The notes below the pieces were generated by a model. That model was not told the DNA's origin. It worked only from the letters and a program-made list of their open reading frames with translations, and did not search any database. Below, one piece after another: positions 1 to 6,086 of a DNA stretch of 9,089 bases. Positions within the stretch are counted from its first letter, which is position 1, and every line of letters begins with the position of its first letter. The position numbers and the translations under genes are program-made. This DNA comes from GCA-2746795 sp046496595 (GTDB taxonomy: Bacteria; Chloroflexota; Anaerolineae; Promineifilales; Promineifilaceae). The DNA is taken from the NCBI GenBank assembly GCA_046496595.1, contig JAWOGU010000722.1, positions 1 through 9,089 on the forward strand, in the 5' to 3' direction.

Positions 1-1086
1 AAAGTTAACCAGGGCGCAGGCTTCGGCGGGGATGGTGTTGTCTTCATATCCGGCCTGAAAAACGGTAAGGGCCTGGGTGGTGCGGATGGCGGTAGACGCT
101 TCCGGCGCTTTCTTAAGCCAGCGAATGAGCAGCGGACCAAAGAGCCAACTGTTGGCAAAGGCAATCTCCAAATGAAGCGGTACCACGCTCCCCAAGCCCC
201 AGTAGCCGTGTCTGGCCCATTTGAGCGTGGGGCGGATAGGGTGCTTCTCCAGCCGGGCCATGGCGGCGGCCAGAATCCCAATCGCGGTGTGGTCGGGCGG
301 CATCGAGGAATGCCCGGACTCCGTTTTGACGCGGAACTCAATCGTCAGATACCCTTTTTCGTTGAAACAAATGCCGGCAACCAAACCCTGAACGCCGGGC
401 GACAACCCATCAAAAATGCCGCCGCCTTCATCCACAATGCCCGCCAGCGAGACGCCCCGTTCATGAAGTAGCTGGCCCAACACACGCGCCCCGTTGGCTC
501 CACCGGTTTCCTCATCGTGCCCGAAGGCAAAGTGGAGCGTGCGCTGCGGCTGAAAGCCCTGAGCCAGCAGCGTCTCCGCCGCTTCCAGAATGCCAATCAC
601 CTGGTTCTTGATGTCCAAAGCGCCACGCCCCCAGATGAAACCATCGGCAATCACTCCGGCAAACGGAGGGTAGGTCCAGTCGGCCAGGGTGTCTTCGGGG
701 CAAGAAACGACATCCTGGTGGGCCATGAATTGGGCTGGAGGCAGGCCGGGATCACTTCCTTTCCAGACGTAAAGCAGGCTGTAGCCGTTGATCACTTCCC
801 GCTTAAGGTGGGCGTGGACGAGGGGGTATCGTTCTGCCAGGAAGTGGTGGAGCTGCCGGAATGCTTCCGGATCGGGCGTGCCCTGCTCGTCCCGCGGTGT
901 GGTCTGACAGCGGATCGCCTCGGCCAGGTGTTGGGCAATCGCCTGGCTGTCAACGGGCAGCAGGCTGGCCTGGCCGCTGGGCTGTTCCCGGCGCAAGAAG
1001 AGACGCCACTGCCCGATGATGACCAAAAAACTGGTGACGAGCAGCACGCCGAGGCCGATCCAAAAAGCAGAGACAATGAGAGACAC
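1..1086 (-). CDS. Membrane-anchored M20 family metallopeptidase, PM20D1 / carboxypeptidase S-like (3' end outside window)
   Basis: Reading leftward from a GTG at 1086, 362 residues are open to the window edge. The GTG is chosen because AGGAG (1094-1098) lies 7 bases upstream and an in-frame TAA sits two codons before it. Residues 4-25 form one hydrophobic helix. The M20 di-zinc site is complete so far: HQDVV (H123, D125), GRGALDIK with the bridging D158, DEETGG with the general base and zinc-ligand glutamates E192/E193, VDEGGG (D219) and GHSS (H259); YEDNTIP follows near 347-353. This pattern and the ending at ..ALVNF match the PM20D1/carboxypeptidase S branch, usually about 480-500 residues, so roughly a quarter is missing. 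The family hydrolyses C-terminal or N-acyl amino acids. It is the last visible gene of the ADI operon, 34 bases after arcB, so releasing arginine from peptides or N-acyl-arginine is a reasonable inference; substrate specificity cannot be read from sequence. Confidence 0.9.
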   Translation of the reverse strand, partial: MSLIVSAFWIGLGVLLVTSFLVIIGQWRLFLRREQPSGQASLLPVDSQAIAQHLAEAIRCQTTPRDEQGTPDPEAFRQLHHFLAERYPLVHAHLKREVINGYSLLYVWKGSDPGLPPAQFMAHQDVVSCPEDTLADWTYPPFAGVIADGFIWGRGALDIKNQVIGILEAAETLLAQGFQPQRTLHFAFGHDEETGGANGARVLGQLLHERGVSLAGIVDEGGGIFDGLSPGVQGLVAGICFNEKGYLTIEFRVKTESGHSSMPPDHTAIGILAAAMARLEKHPIRPTLKWARHGYWGLGSVVPLHLEIAFANSWLFGPLLIRWLKKAPEASTAIRTTQALTVFQAGYEDNTIPAEACALVNF

Positions 1087-1120
1087 CGCTTAACTCCTGA
1101 CTTCGCCTTGACTGCCGGTG

Positions 1121-2122
1121 TTATCCGGCCAGGGTAGCCACCAGAATGGCCTTGATGGTGTGCAGCCGGTTTTCGGCCTCGTCGAAGACGATAGAGGCCG
1201 GGGACTCGAACACTTCTTCGGTCACTTCCAGACCGTCTTCGCCAAACTTTTCGTAGATTTCTGCGCCGATCTTGGTTTCCCGATTGTGGAAGGCAGGCAG
1301 GCAGTGCATGAATTTGACGTTGGGGTTGCCGGTGAGTGTCATGGTGTTGGCATTGATCTGATACGGCTTGAGCAGCTTGATGCGTTCGGCCCAGACGGCA
1401 TCCGGTTCGCCCATGGAGACCCAGACATCGGTGACGAGGAAATCTGCGTTTTGAACGGCCGTTGTCACATCTTCGGTCAGCAGCAGCCGCGCCCCGGTTG
1501 CCTGGGCGATCTCCTGGCAGGTGTTGACCAGGTCGGCATCGGGCCAGAACTGCTGCGGAGCGGCCATGCGGAAATCCATGCCCAATTTGGCGGCTGTGAC
1601 CAGATAAGATCGGCCCATGTTGAAACGGCCGTCGCCCATATAACAAAATGTGATTTCCGACAAAGGTTTGGGGCAGTGCTCCATCATCGTCAGCACGTCG
1701 GCCAGCATCTGCGTCGGATGAAACTCATCCGTCAGGCCGTTATAGACCGGCACACCGGCATATTGGGCCAGCTCTTCCACCACCGCCTGCTTCTTTCCGC
1801 GGTATTCGATGGCGTCATACATCCGCCCCAACACTCGCGCCGTGTCCTTCATAGATTCCTTGTGACCAATCTGCGAACCTTCGGCTCCCAGATAAGTCAC
1901 CCGCGCACCCTGGTCATAGGCCGCCACTTCAAAAGCGCAGCGGGTGCGCGTGGAGCTCTTCTCAAAAATCAGGGCGATGTTTTTGCCGGTCAGCCGCGGC
2001 CGTTCATAGCCGGCATACTTGGCGCTTTTTAAATCCCGGGCAAGCTGCAACAAAAACGTCAATTCTTCTTTGGAGAAATCCAACTCTTTCAAGAAAGAGC
2101 GGGCAAATAAATTAACAGGCAT
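1121..2122 (-). CDS. arcB: Ornithine carbamoyltransferase (catabolic role inferred)
   Basis: A complete 333-residue protein, the normal length for the family. It interconverts ornithine plus carbamoyl phosphate and citrulline plus phosphate in the cytoplasm; in an ADI operon it works in the citrulline-breaking direction. Visible motifs are the carbamoyl-phosphate loop FEKSSTRTR (53-61), the HPTQ motif at 135-138, DVWVSMGE (232-239, the ornithine-specific SMG loop) and HCLPAFH with the catalytic cysteine (273-279). The SMG loop and HCLPAFH distinguish it from aspartate and putrescine carbamoyltransferases. The ATG at 2122 is preceded by AAAGGAG at 7 bases. It lies 58 bases after arcA and 34 bases before the M20 peptidase. 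An anabolic ArgF is the only serious alternative; the operon context favours arcB. Two ACGGCCGT palindromes (1455-1462, 1625-1632) lie inside the gene. Confidence 0.96.
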   Translation of the reverse strand: MPVNLFARSFLKELDFSKEELTFLLQLARDLKSAKYAGYERPRLTGKNIALIFEKSSTRTRCAFEVAAYDQGARVTYLGAEGSQIGHKESMKDTARVLGRMYDAIEYRGKKQAVVEELAQYAGVPVYNGLTDEFHPTQMLADVLTMMEHCPKPLSEITFCYMGDGRFNMGRSYLVTAAKLGMDFRMAAPQQFWPDADLVNTCQEIAQATGARLLLTEDVTTAVQNADFLVTDVWVSMGEPDAVWAERIKLLKPYQINANTMTLTGNPNVKFMHCLPAFHNRETKIGAEIYEKFGEDGLEVTEEVFESPASIVFDEAENRLHTIKAILVATLAG

Positions 2123-2180
2123 GAGACTGCTCCTTTGTCATGATCGGACGATTTTCTCAATCGCCATCTTGATGAACGCT

Positions 2181-3410
2181 TTAATAATCCACCGGGTCAC
2201 GCCAGATGGGGCAGGTCATGCAGTGGCCGCCGCCGCGGCCGCGCCCCAACTCCGAACCGGAGATGGTGATCACTTCAATACCCGCTTTGCGCAGCTTGGT
2301 GTTGGTGCCGACGTTGCGGTTGTAGGCCACAACAACCCCCGGCTCCAGCGCCACCACATTGTTGCCGTCGTCCCACTGCTCGCGTTCCTGGGCAAATGAG
2401 TCGCCGCCTGTTGTCACCACCCGCAGTTGTTTCAGGCCCAACGCTTCTTGCAGCACGGTGAGAAACGGCTTTTCTTCGGCGACAATATCCAGCGTGCCTG
2501 GCTTGCTGCCGGGATAAAAGCTAAACGGGGTAATCGAGTTGACGCCATCTTCATAAACGTTGACCAGATCGCGGTCACACATGGTAAAGACAGTATCCAA
2601 ATGCATGGCAGCGCGGCTTTTGGGGAAAGCGCAGCCGATGACGCGGGTGGCTGCTTCCTGGGCAAAAAGGGCGAGCGCCACCTGGGCCACTGCCTGCGGT
2701 GTGCTGCGCTCACCCATGCCAATCAGCACAATCCCGTTGCCGATGGGCATGACATCGCCGCCTTCCAGCGTCGCCATCTGATGGTCTACGTCGGGATCGC
2801 CCCACCAGACCTTGAAGTCGCCGTCCTTGAAATCGGGGTGGAATTTGTAGATGGCGGTGGTAAGCAAGGTTTCCTGACGGCGCGCGGGCCAGAACATGGG
2901 GTTGAGGGTGACGCCGTTATAAATCCAACAGGTGGTGTCGCGGGTAAACTGCGTATTGGGCAGCGGTTGGAAGACGAAGTTGTGGGGCGACAGGTATTTT
3001 TTGAAGGTCGTAAAGGGAGCTATGGGAATATCAGTGGAGGAGATACCGCCAATGAGACGCTCGGCCAGTTCAACGGCCGTTATCTCCTCCAGCCAGGCCC
3101 GCAGCTCGTCCATGCCAAAAACCGAAACCATGTTGGGGTTAATCTTGCGGTCCAGCACCCAGGCACGCGCCTCTTTGTCCTCCAGCGTTTTGGCAAGCAG
3201 GTCGTGCATCTCCAATACCTCTACGCCATGCGCCCGCATTGCCTCGGTAAACTTGTAGTGTTCGATCTTGGCTTCCTCCACCCAAATGACGTCGTCAAAC
3301 AACAAGTCCTGACAGTTCTCCGGCGTCAGGCGCAGGTGTGCCAGCCCTGGGCGGCAAACCATCACCTTTCGCAATTTGCCAACTTCCGAATGAACACCAA
3401 ATCCAGACAT
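2181..3410 (-). CDS. arcA: Arginine deiminase
   Basis: Hydrolyses L-arginine to citrulline and ammonia, the first step of the ADI pathway; cytoplasmic. The 409-residue protein carries the full guanidine-modifying-enzyme active site: FTRD (D158), EGGD (E216), HLDTVF (H270, D272) and the C-terminal GGGHCMTCP with nucleophile C397, ending ..RDPVDY as ADIs do. The open frame extends to an ATG at 3518, but that part overlaps the transporter gene and has no family resemblance. The start MSGFGVHSE.. at 3410 fits family N-termini. The Shine-Dalgarno AAAAGGAG (3417-3424) is 6 bases from it and only 3 bases from the adjacent ATG at 3413, so one extra methionine is possible. It begins 23 bases after the transporter stop. 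One ACGGCCGT palindrome (3073-3080) encodes part of ..TAVE... Confidence 0.97.
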   Translation of the reverse strand: MSGFGVHSEVGKLRKVMVCRPGLAHLRLTPENCQDLLFDDVIWVEEAKIEHYKFTEAMRAHGVEVLEMHDLLAKTLEDKEARAWVLDRKINPNMVSVFGMDELRAWLEEITAVELAERLIGGISSTDIPIAPFTTFKKYLSPHNFVFQPLPNTQFTRDTTCWIYNGVTLNPMFWPARRQETLLTTAIYKFHPDFKDGDFKVWWGDPDVDHQMATLEGGDVMPIGNGIVLIGMGERSTPQAVAQVALALFAQEAATRVIGCAFPKSRAAMHLDTVFTMCDRDLVNVYEDGVNSITPFSFYPGSKPGTLDIVAEEKPFLTVLQEALGLKQLRVVTTGGDSFAQEREQWDDGNNVVALEPGVVVAYNRNVGTNTKLRKAGIEVITISGSELGRGRGGGHCMTCPIWRDPVDY

Positions 3411-3433
3411 CATAAGCTCCTTTTCTGCGCAGG

Positions 3434-4936
3434 TTAGCCAATAAGAACCCCTGCGGTGAGAACAACAATCGTTAAGAGTGCCAGCATAACCACCAACGGC
3501 ATGACAAAGCGCCACCATTTGTCTAGCGAGACGCGGCCCAGGGCCAACCCACCGGCCACCACCGCAAACGTCGGCGTGAATAGGTTCACCAGCCCCGATG
3601 CGGACTGGTAAGCCGTAACAACCAGATGGGTGGGCACATCAGCGAACTCGGCCAGCGGGGCCATAATGGGCATGGTCACAGTTGCCAGCCCGGAGGAGGA
3701 TGGGATAAGGAATGACAGTGGCAGGTAGATGAAATAAACGGCGATGATGAAGGGAACCTGACTCAGGTTAGACAAAAGCCCTGCCGCCCAATACAGAACG
3801 GTGTCGGTTATCAGACCGTTATTCATCACCACGGAGATGCCCCTGGCGACGGCGACGACCAGAGCCACACCGAGTAGATCACGCGCGCCGTCTATGAAAT
3901 TGTCGGTCAGGGCAGCTTCGCTCATCCGGCCAACCAGGCCGATGACGACGGCAAAGCCAAAAAAGAGCGCCGTCAGTTCGGGAAACCACCAACCCAGGGT
4001 AGGCAGGAAAGTCAGCCCCAGATCGCTCCAGGGAATAACGCTGTAGACCATGATGAGAAACGCCAGCATGAACAGCGCCAGTACCGCTTTCTGCCGGCCG
4101 GTCAGAATGACATCATCATTGGTTGTTTCACCCAGGAAAGTCTGGCGGTTTTCTTCGGCCATGTCGGCTACCAGGGAGCGGGACGGGTCTTGGTGCACCT
4201 TTTTGGCGTAACGCAAGACATACCAGATGCCCAACGCGCCGCCCAAAACCAGGATAGCCAGCCGGTAGACCAGACCATCACCCAGAGGGATACCGGCAAA
4301 ACCGGAGGCGATACCGGTGGCAAAGGGATTGACAGTAGAGGCGAGCGTACCAATCCCCGCCCCCAACATAATCAGAGCCACACCGGTGAGCGAGTCATAG
4401 CCGAGGCCGATGATGGCGGCGATGATAACGATGTAAAAGGCCAACGTCTCTTCGGCCATGCCGTAACTGGTGCCGCCGGCCAGGAAAATGATCATCAGGG
4501 CGACGATCAACCAGGAGCCTTTTTGCCCCAGCCGTTTGACCACGCTTTTGATGCCTACATCTATGGCTCCCGTTTTCATGGTCACGCCGAGAAAACCACC
4601 AATGACCAGCACAAACATGGCGACGTTGATGGCGACGTTGATGGAGCCGTACAACTCACCGTAGCCATTGCTGGCGCTAATCTGCCCGTCGTCTCCCTGG
4701 AGACCGTACATGCCATCTATGGGGGCAAGCAGCGTGTCGGTAAGGAGGCGTTGGGGGTTCTTTTCGACGCGGTGGTAAGAACCGGCGATTGGTTTACCTT
4801 CATCGTCCCGTTCATACTGACCGGCAGGAATAAACCAGGTGAGGATGGCGACGACGACGGTGAGGAGAATCAGAATGGTGAATGCAGAAGGGAACCTGAA
4901 GCTTTTCCCCTCACGCACCTGGGATATAGAGGCCAT
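3434..4936 (-). CDS. yfcC: YfcC/DcuC-family transporter, probable arginine/ornithine antiporter
   Basis: A 500-residue polytopic membrane protein with about a dozen hydrophobic segments, beginning with a short basic N-terminus and a TM helix at about 19-37. A soluble loop lies at 40-95 (start of extracytoplasmic side inferred), and a charged cytoplasmic loop at about 243-280. Family signatures are GGTSYGMAEETLAFY (154-168), STVNPFATGIASGFAG (200-215), the ARGISVVMNNGLITDTVL region (364-381; V-rich in part) and IPSSSGLATVTMPIMAPLA (411-429). YfcC proteins belong to the DcuC-like (PF03606) group; members inside ADI operons, for example in Borrelia, are annotated as arginine-ornithine antiporters. 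As first gene of the operon, arginine/ornithine exchange is the best inference, though other amino acids or dicarboxylates are possible. The ATG at 4936 has AAGGA about 8 bases upstream, which lies inside the target duplication of an inserted element. Stop TAA at 3436-3434. Confidence 0.92.
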   Translation of the reverse strand: MASISQVREGKSFRFPSAFTILILLTVVVAILTWFIPAGQYERDDEGKPIAGSYHRVEKNPQRLLTDTLLAPIDGMYGLQGDDGQISASNGYGELYGSINVAINVAMFVLVIGGFLGVTMKTGAIDVGIKSVVKRLGQKGSWLIVALMIIFLAGGTSYGMAEETLAFYIVIIAAIIGLGYDSLTGVALIMLGAGIGTLASTVNPFATGIASGFAGIPLGDGLVYRLAILVLGGALGIWYVLRYAKKVHQDPSRSLVADMAEENRQTFLGETTNDDVILTGRQKAVLALFMLAFLIMVYSVIPWSDLGLTFLPTLGWWFPELTALFFGFAVVIGLVGRMSEAALTDNFIDGARDLLGVALVVAVARGISVVMNNGLITDTVLYWAAGLLSNLSQVPFIIAVYFIYLPLSFLIPSSSGLATVTMPIMAPLAEFADVPTHLVVTAYQSASGLVNLFTPTFAVVAGGLALGRVSLDKWWRFVMPLVVMLALLTIVVLTAGVLIG

Positions 4937-4941
4937 ACTTT

Positions 4942-4949
4942 GATTCCTT
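4942..4949. repeat. Left 8-bp target site duplication GATTCCTT
   Basis: Identical in sequence and orientation to 5224-5231. Both copies abut the outermost base of the terminal inverted repeats of the element at 4950-5223, as expected for staggered-cut transposition. Eight bases is the duplication length typical of the IS66 family. Confidence 0.9.
4944..4949 (-). promoter_or_regulatory. Ribosome binding site of the transporter, contained in a transposition target duplication
   Basis: On the minus strand AAGGAA precedes the ATG at 4936 with 7 intervening bases. The same bases are part of the direct repeat GATTCCTT (4942-4949) made when the element at 4950-5223 inserted, so the present Shine-Dalgarno is one of two copies of the original. 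I found no convincing -35/-10 pair between the element and this site. Confidence 0.65.
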
Positions 4950-5223
4950 GTAACTATAACTATACAGGTAGGTTCCCTGAGCCTGTCGAAGGGAACCGGG
5001 CTTCGACAAGCTCAGCCCTCGACAGCGCTGTATAGTTTGACAATGTTACATTAGCTACCTCTGGTACAGTGAAACAAAAAGAAGCTTCTGCACGATAAAA
5101 ATGAGGGTAAAACACACTCTAAGGCCTTGTGGCAAAAATGGCTTTCCAATTACCGTCTAGTTTTTCAAATTTTTTGCCAGCGGGCTTTGCGGCTGTTTAA
5201 TCTAACATTGTCAAAATAGTTAC
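4950..5223. mobile_element. Non-autonomous IS66-type element (MITE), about 196 bp plus a nested 78-bp insertion
   Basis: The right end (5198-5223), read inward on the minus strand, is GTAACTAT-TTTGACAATGTTA-g-ATTA. The left end reads GTAACTAT (4950-4957), is interrupted at 4958-5035, and resumes TTTGACAATGTTA-c-ATTA (5036-5053). With the interruption removed, the terminal inverted repeats agree at 25 of 26 positions. They are flanked by a perfect 8-bp direct repeat. Terminal repeats starting GTAA with 8-bp duplications are the hallmark of the IS66 family (established knowledge). The interior (5054-5197) has no open frame of note, so mobilisation would need a transposase supplied in trans. It contains a smaller dyad, TGGCAAAAA (5130-5138) with TTTTTGCCA (5171-5179). 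The family assignment rests on ends and duplication only. Confidence 0.85.
4958..5035. repeat. 78-bp palindromic hairpin repeat inserted in the left terminal repeat of the MITE
   Basis: The segment interrupts the otherwise continuous terminal repeat between GTAACTAT and TTTGACAATG. Its ends form a 10-bp perfect inverted repeat, AACTATACAG (4958-4967) with CTGTATAGTT (5028-5037, the last TT shared with the host element). Inside, TGAGCCTGTCGAAG (4978-4991) pairs with CTTCGACAAGCTCA (5001-5014) with one mismatch. A competing hairpin GGTTCCC (4971-4977) / GGGAACC (4991-4997) is also possible. The core TGAGCCTGTCGAAG resembles a dispersed hairpin repeat seen in many bacterial genomes (from memory). 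No target duplication is evident, so the mechanism of insertion is unclear. Confidence 0.75.
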
Positions 5224-5231
5224 GATTCCTT
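5224..5231. repeat. Right 8-bp target site duplication GATTCCTT
   Basis: Perfect copy of 4942-4949, directly after the right terminal repeat (which ends ATAGTTAC at 5223). Joining the two copies reconstructs the pre-insertion leader, reading on the minus strand TATAAAAGGAATC then AAAGT-ATG. Confidence 0.9.
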
Positions 5232-5267
5232 TTATAAGCGGATGCCTGTTACCGAAAGTGTTGCTAA

Positions 5268-5342
5268 AGGCTCATGTGTAAGTTTGCGAAAGCCAACAGA
5301 CTGGTTTTTGCGTTAATTCGCACACAATCAACAGATGAGCCT
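5268..5342. repeat. Imperfect nested dyad in the gap between the MITE and the holin-like gene
   Basis: The stretch 5232-5382 has no gene. It contains nested inverted repeats: AGGCTCAT (5268-5275) with ATGAGCCT (5335-5342), TGCGAA (5285-5290) with TTCGCA (5317-5322), and a central stem CGAAAGCCA / TGGTTTTTG with two G-U pairs and loop ACAGAC. TTGCTAAA occurs directly at 5261-5268 and 5342-5349. It could be a terminator-like fold for the small membrane-protein gene ending at 5383 or a decayed repeat; no clean U-tract follows on the minus strand. Confidence 0.35.
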
Positions 5343-5382
5343 TGCTAAAAGTGCTAACTTATTTTTTGTACGATTGCTGAGG

Positions 5383-5751
5383 TTAGACCAACAGACCCAC
5401 CACCCAACCAAGCAGCCAATAAACGACGCCGATGGCCACCGCGGCGATCAGGGCGCCGACAAAACCAGCCACACGAAAGCCTTTGAGCAAGCGGTCACTG
5501 ACCATCAGGACGATCGCCGCAACGATCAAATGGATCAGCCCACCGAACCAGCCGCCGCCGATGGTAATGCCCAGCACCCCCAACAGCCAGTTGATGATGC
5601 CGCCGACAATGGCAATGACAATGGCTGCAATGAAGGCGCTGCCAAAGCTATTTACCTCCAGGCCGAGGCCCAGTTTGCCCACCACCCAGATCACGAATCC
5701 GGAGATGAGACCGCCAATCACAATCCCAATTAACAAGCTTACAATCGTCAT
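5383..5751 (-). CDS. Small four-helix membrane protein, YvlD / phage-holin-4_2 (PF04020) family
   Basis: A complete 122-residue, almost entirely hydrophobic protein with about four TM helices (about 3-25, 36-58, 66-86, 96-120). It contains an internal repeat typical of this family: LEVNSFGSAFIAA..INWLLG (31-58) and FRVAGFVGALIAA..VYWLLG (92-115). The family name derives from distant similarity to a mycobacteriophage holin; chromosomal members such as YvlD are membrane proteins of unknown role, some under envelope-stress control, so a lytic function should not be assumed. The start is secured by a near-perfect Shine-Dalgarno AAGGAGGT (5757-5764) 5 bases upstream. It is divergent from the DUF1269-type gene at 6087 and separated from the ADI operon by the mobile element. 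No phage genes are nearby. Confidence 0.8.
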   Translation of the reverse strand: MTIVSLLIGIVIGGLISGFVIWVVGKLGLGLEVNSFGSAFIAAIVIAIVGGIINWLLGVLGITIGGGWFGGLIHLIVAAIVLMVSDRLLKGFRVAGFVGALIAAVAIGVVYWLLGWVVGLLV

Positions 5752-6086
5752 GATTTACCTCCTTCGGGTAATAAATAGTGTCGTGGACTGTATGCCCGTG
5801 GAGTCTGGTCTTTAATGACTGGTCCGGGGCAATAGTACCAATATGATTGTAATGACCTGGGATGGTTCTAACGCCCGCCTAAAAGACAGTTTTATACCTA
5901 TCGTTTCCGCCAGGTATAAAACTAGATCTTTGGCGGTTTCGGGGCGATCCGGTTCGTGGTATACCTGTAACAAAGTGGCCGGGTAAACAAGTTGGCTTAA
6001 TTGAAGGATGGAAGTAAGGAATAAGCGCCTGATATGCCCGGCACAAATTCACATTTTCCGATTGAGATAAATAAAGGAGAACAGCC
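5752..6086. other. 335-bp divergent intergenic region
   Basis: Lies between two start codons facing outward, so it must hold both promoters. I see the two Shine-Dalgarno sequences, the inverted repeat at 5888-5923, and a separate short palindrome GGTATACC (5958-5965) sharing the GGTATA core. A 69-codon frame on the minus strand (6088-5879) covers most of it but has no recognisable features and lacks a good ribosome site, so I leave it uncalled. No consensus -35/-10 pair could be assigned with confidence. Confidence 0.5.
5888..5923. promoter_or_regulatory. 12-bp perfect inverted repeat, candidate operator
   Basis: AGTTTTATACCT (5888-5899) and AGGTATAAAACT (5912-5923) are exact reverse complements separated by 12 bases, placing arm centres 24 bases apart, a little over two helical turns. 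The arms are AT-rich and end without a GC stem or U-tract, which argues against a terminator. The third TATACCT at 5960-5966 (inside GGTATACC) reinforces the idea of repeated protein-binding sites. Position between divergent membrane-protein genes suggests shared regulation; this is inference. Confidence 0.45.

Noticed and set aside
792..1646. 284-codon minus-strand frame overlapping arcB and the M20 gene
   Set aside because: Out of frame with both real genes and overlapping them on the same strand; shares no family features.
1118..2032. 304-codon plus-strand open frame opposite arcB
   Set aside because: Antisense shadow of a well-conserved carbamoyltransferase; no domain resemblance or ribosome site.
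2427..3437. 336-codon plus-strand open frame opposite arcA
   Set aside because: It is antisense to a gene with a complete active site and has low-complexity, family-less translation; a high-GC shadow.
3411..3518. N-terminal extension of arginine deiminase to the ATG at 3518
   Set aside because: It overlaps the transporter's 3' end, has no ribosome site, and its 36 extra residues are absent from the family; the AAAAGGAG at 3417-3424 supports the start at 3410 (or 3413).
4190..5035. 281-codon plus-strand open frame opposite the transporter and into the MITE
   Set aside because: Translation is Asp/Gly/His-rich as expected from the reverse of a membrane-protein gene, and its tail is the hairpin repeat.
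4958..5037. ArgR-type arginine operator in front of the ADI operon
   Set aside because: The inverted repeats here do not resemble the ArgR box consensus and fit a mobile hairpin repeat better.
5192..5214. TTGACA in the right terminal repeat as a -35 box driving the ADI operon
   Set aside because: Orientation is right, but 16-18 bases downstream there is only CGCAAA-type sequence, not a -10. The TTGACA is better explained as part of the terminal repeat.
5383..5751. Prophage holin / lysis cassette
   Set aside because: No endolysin, spanin or other phage gene is near; the protein has the internal repeat of the chromosomal YvlD group.
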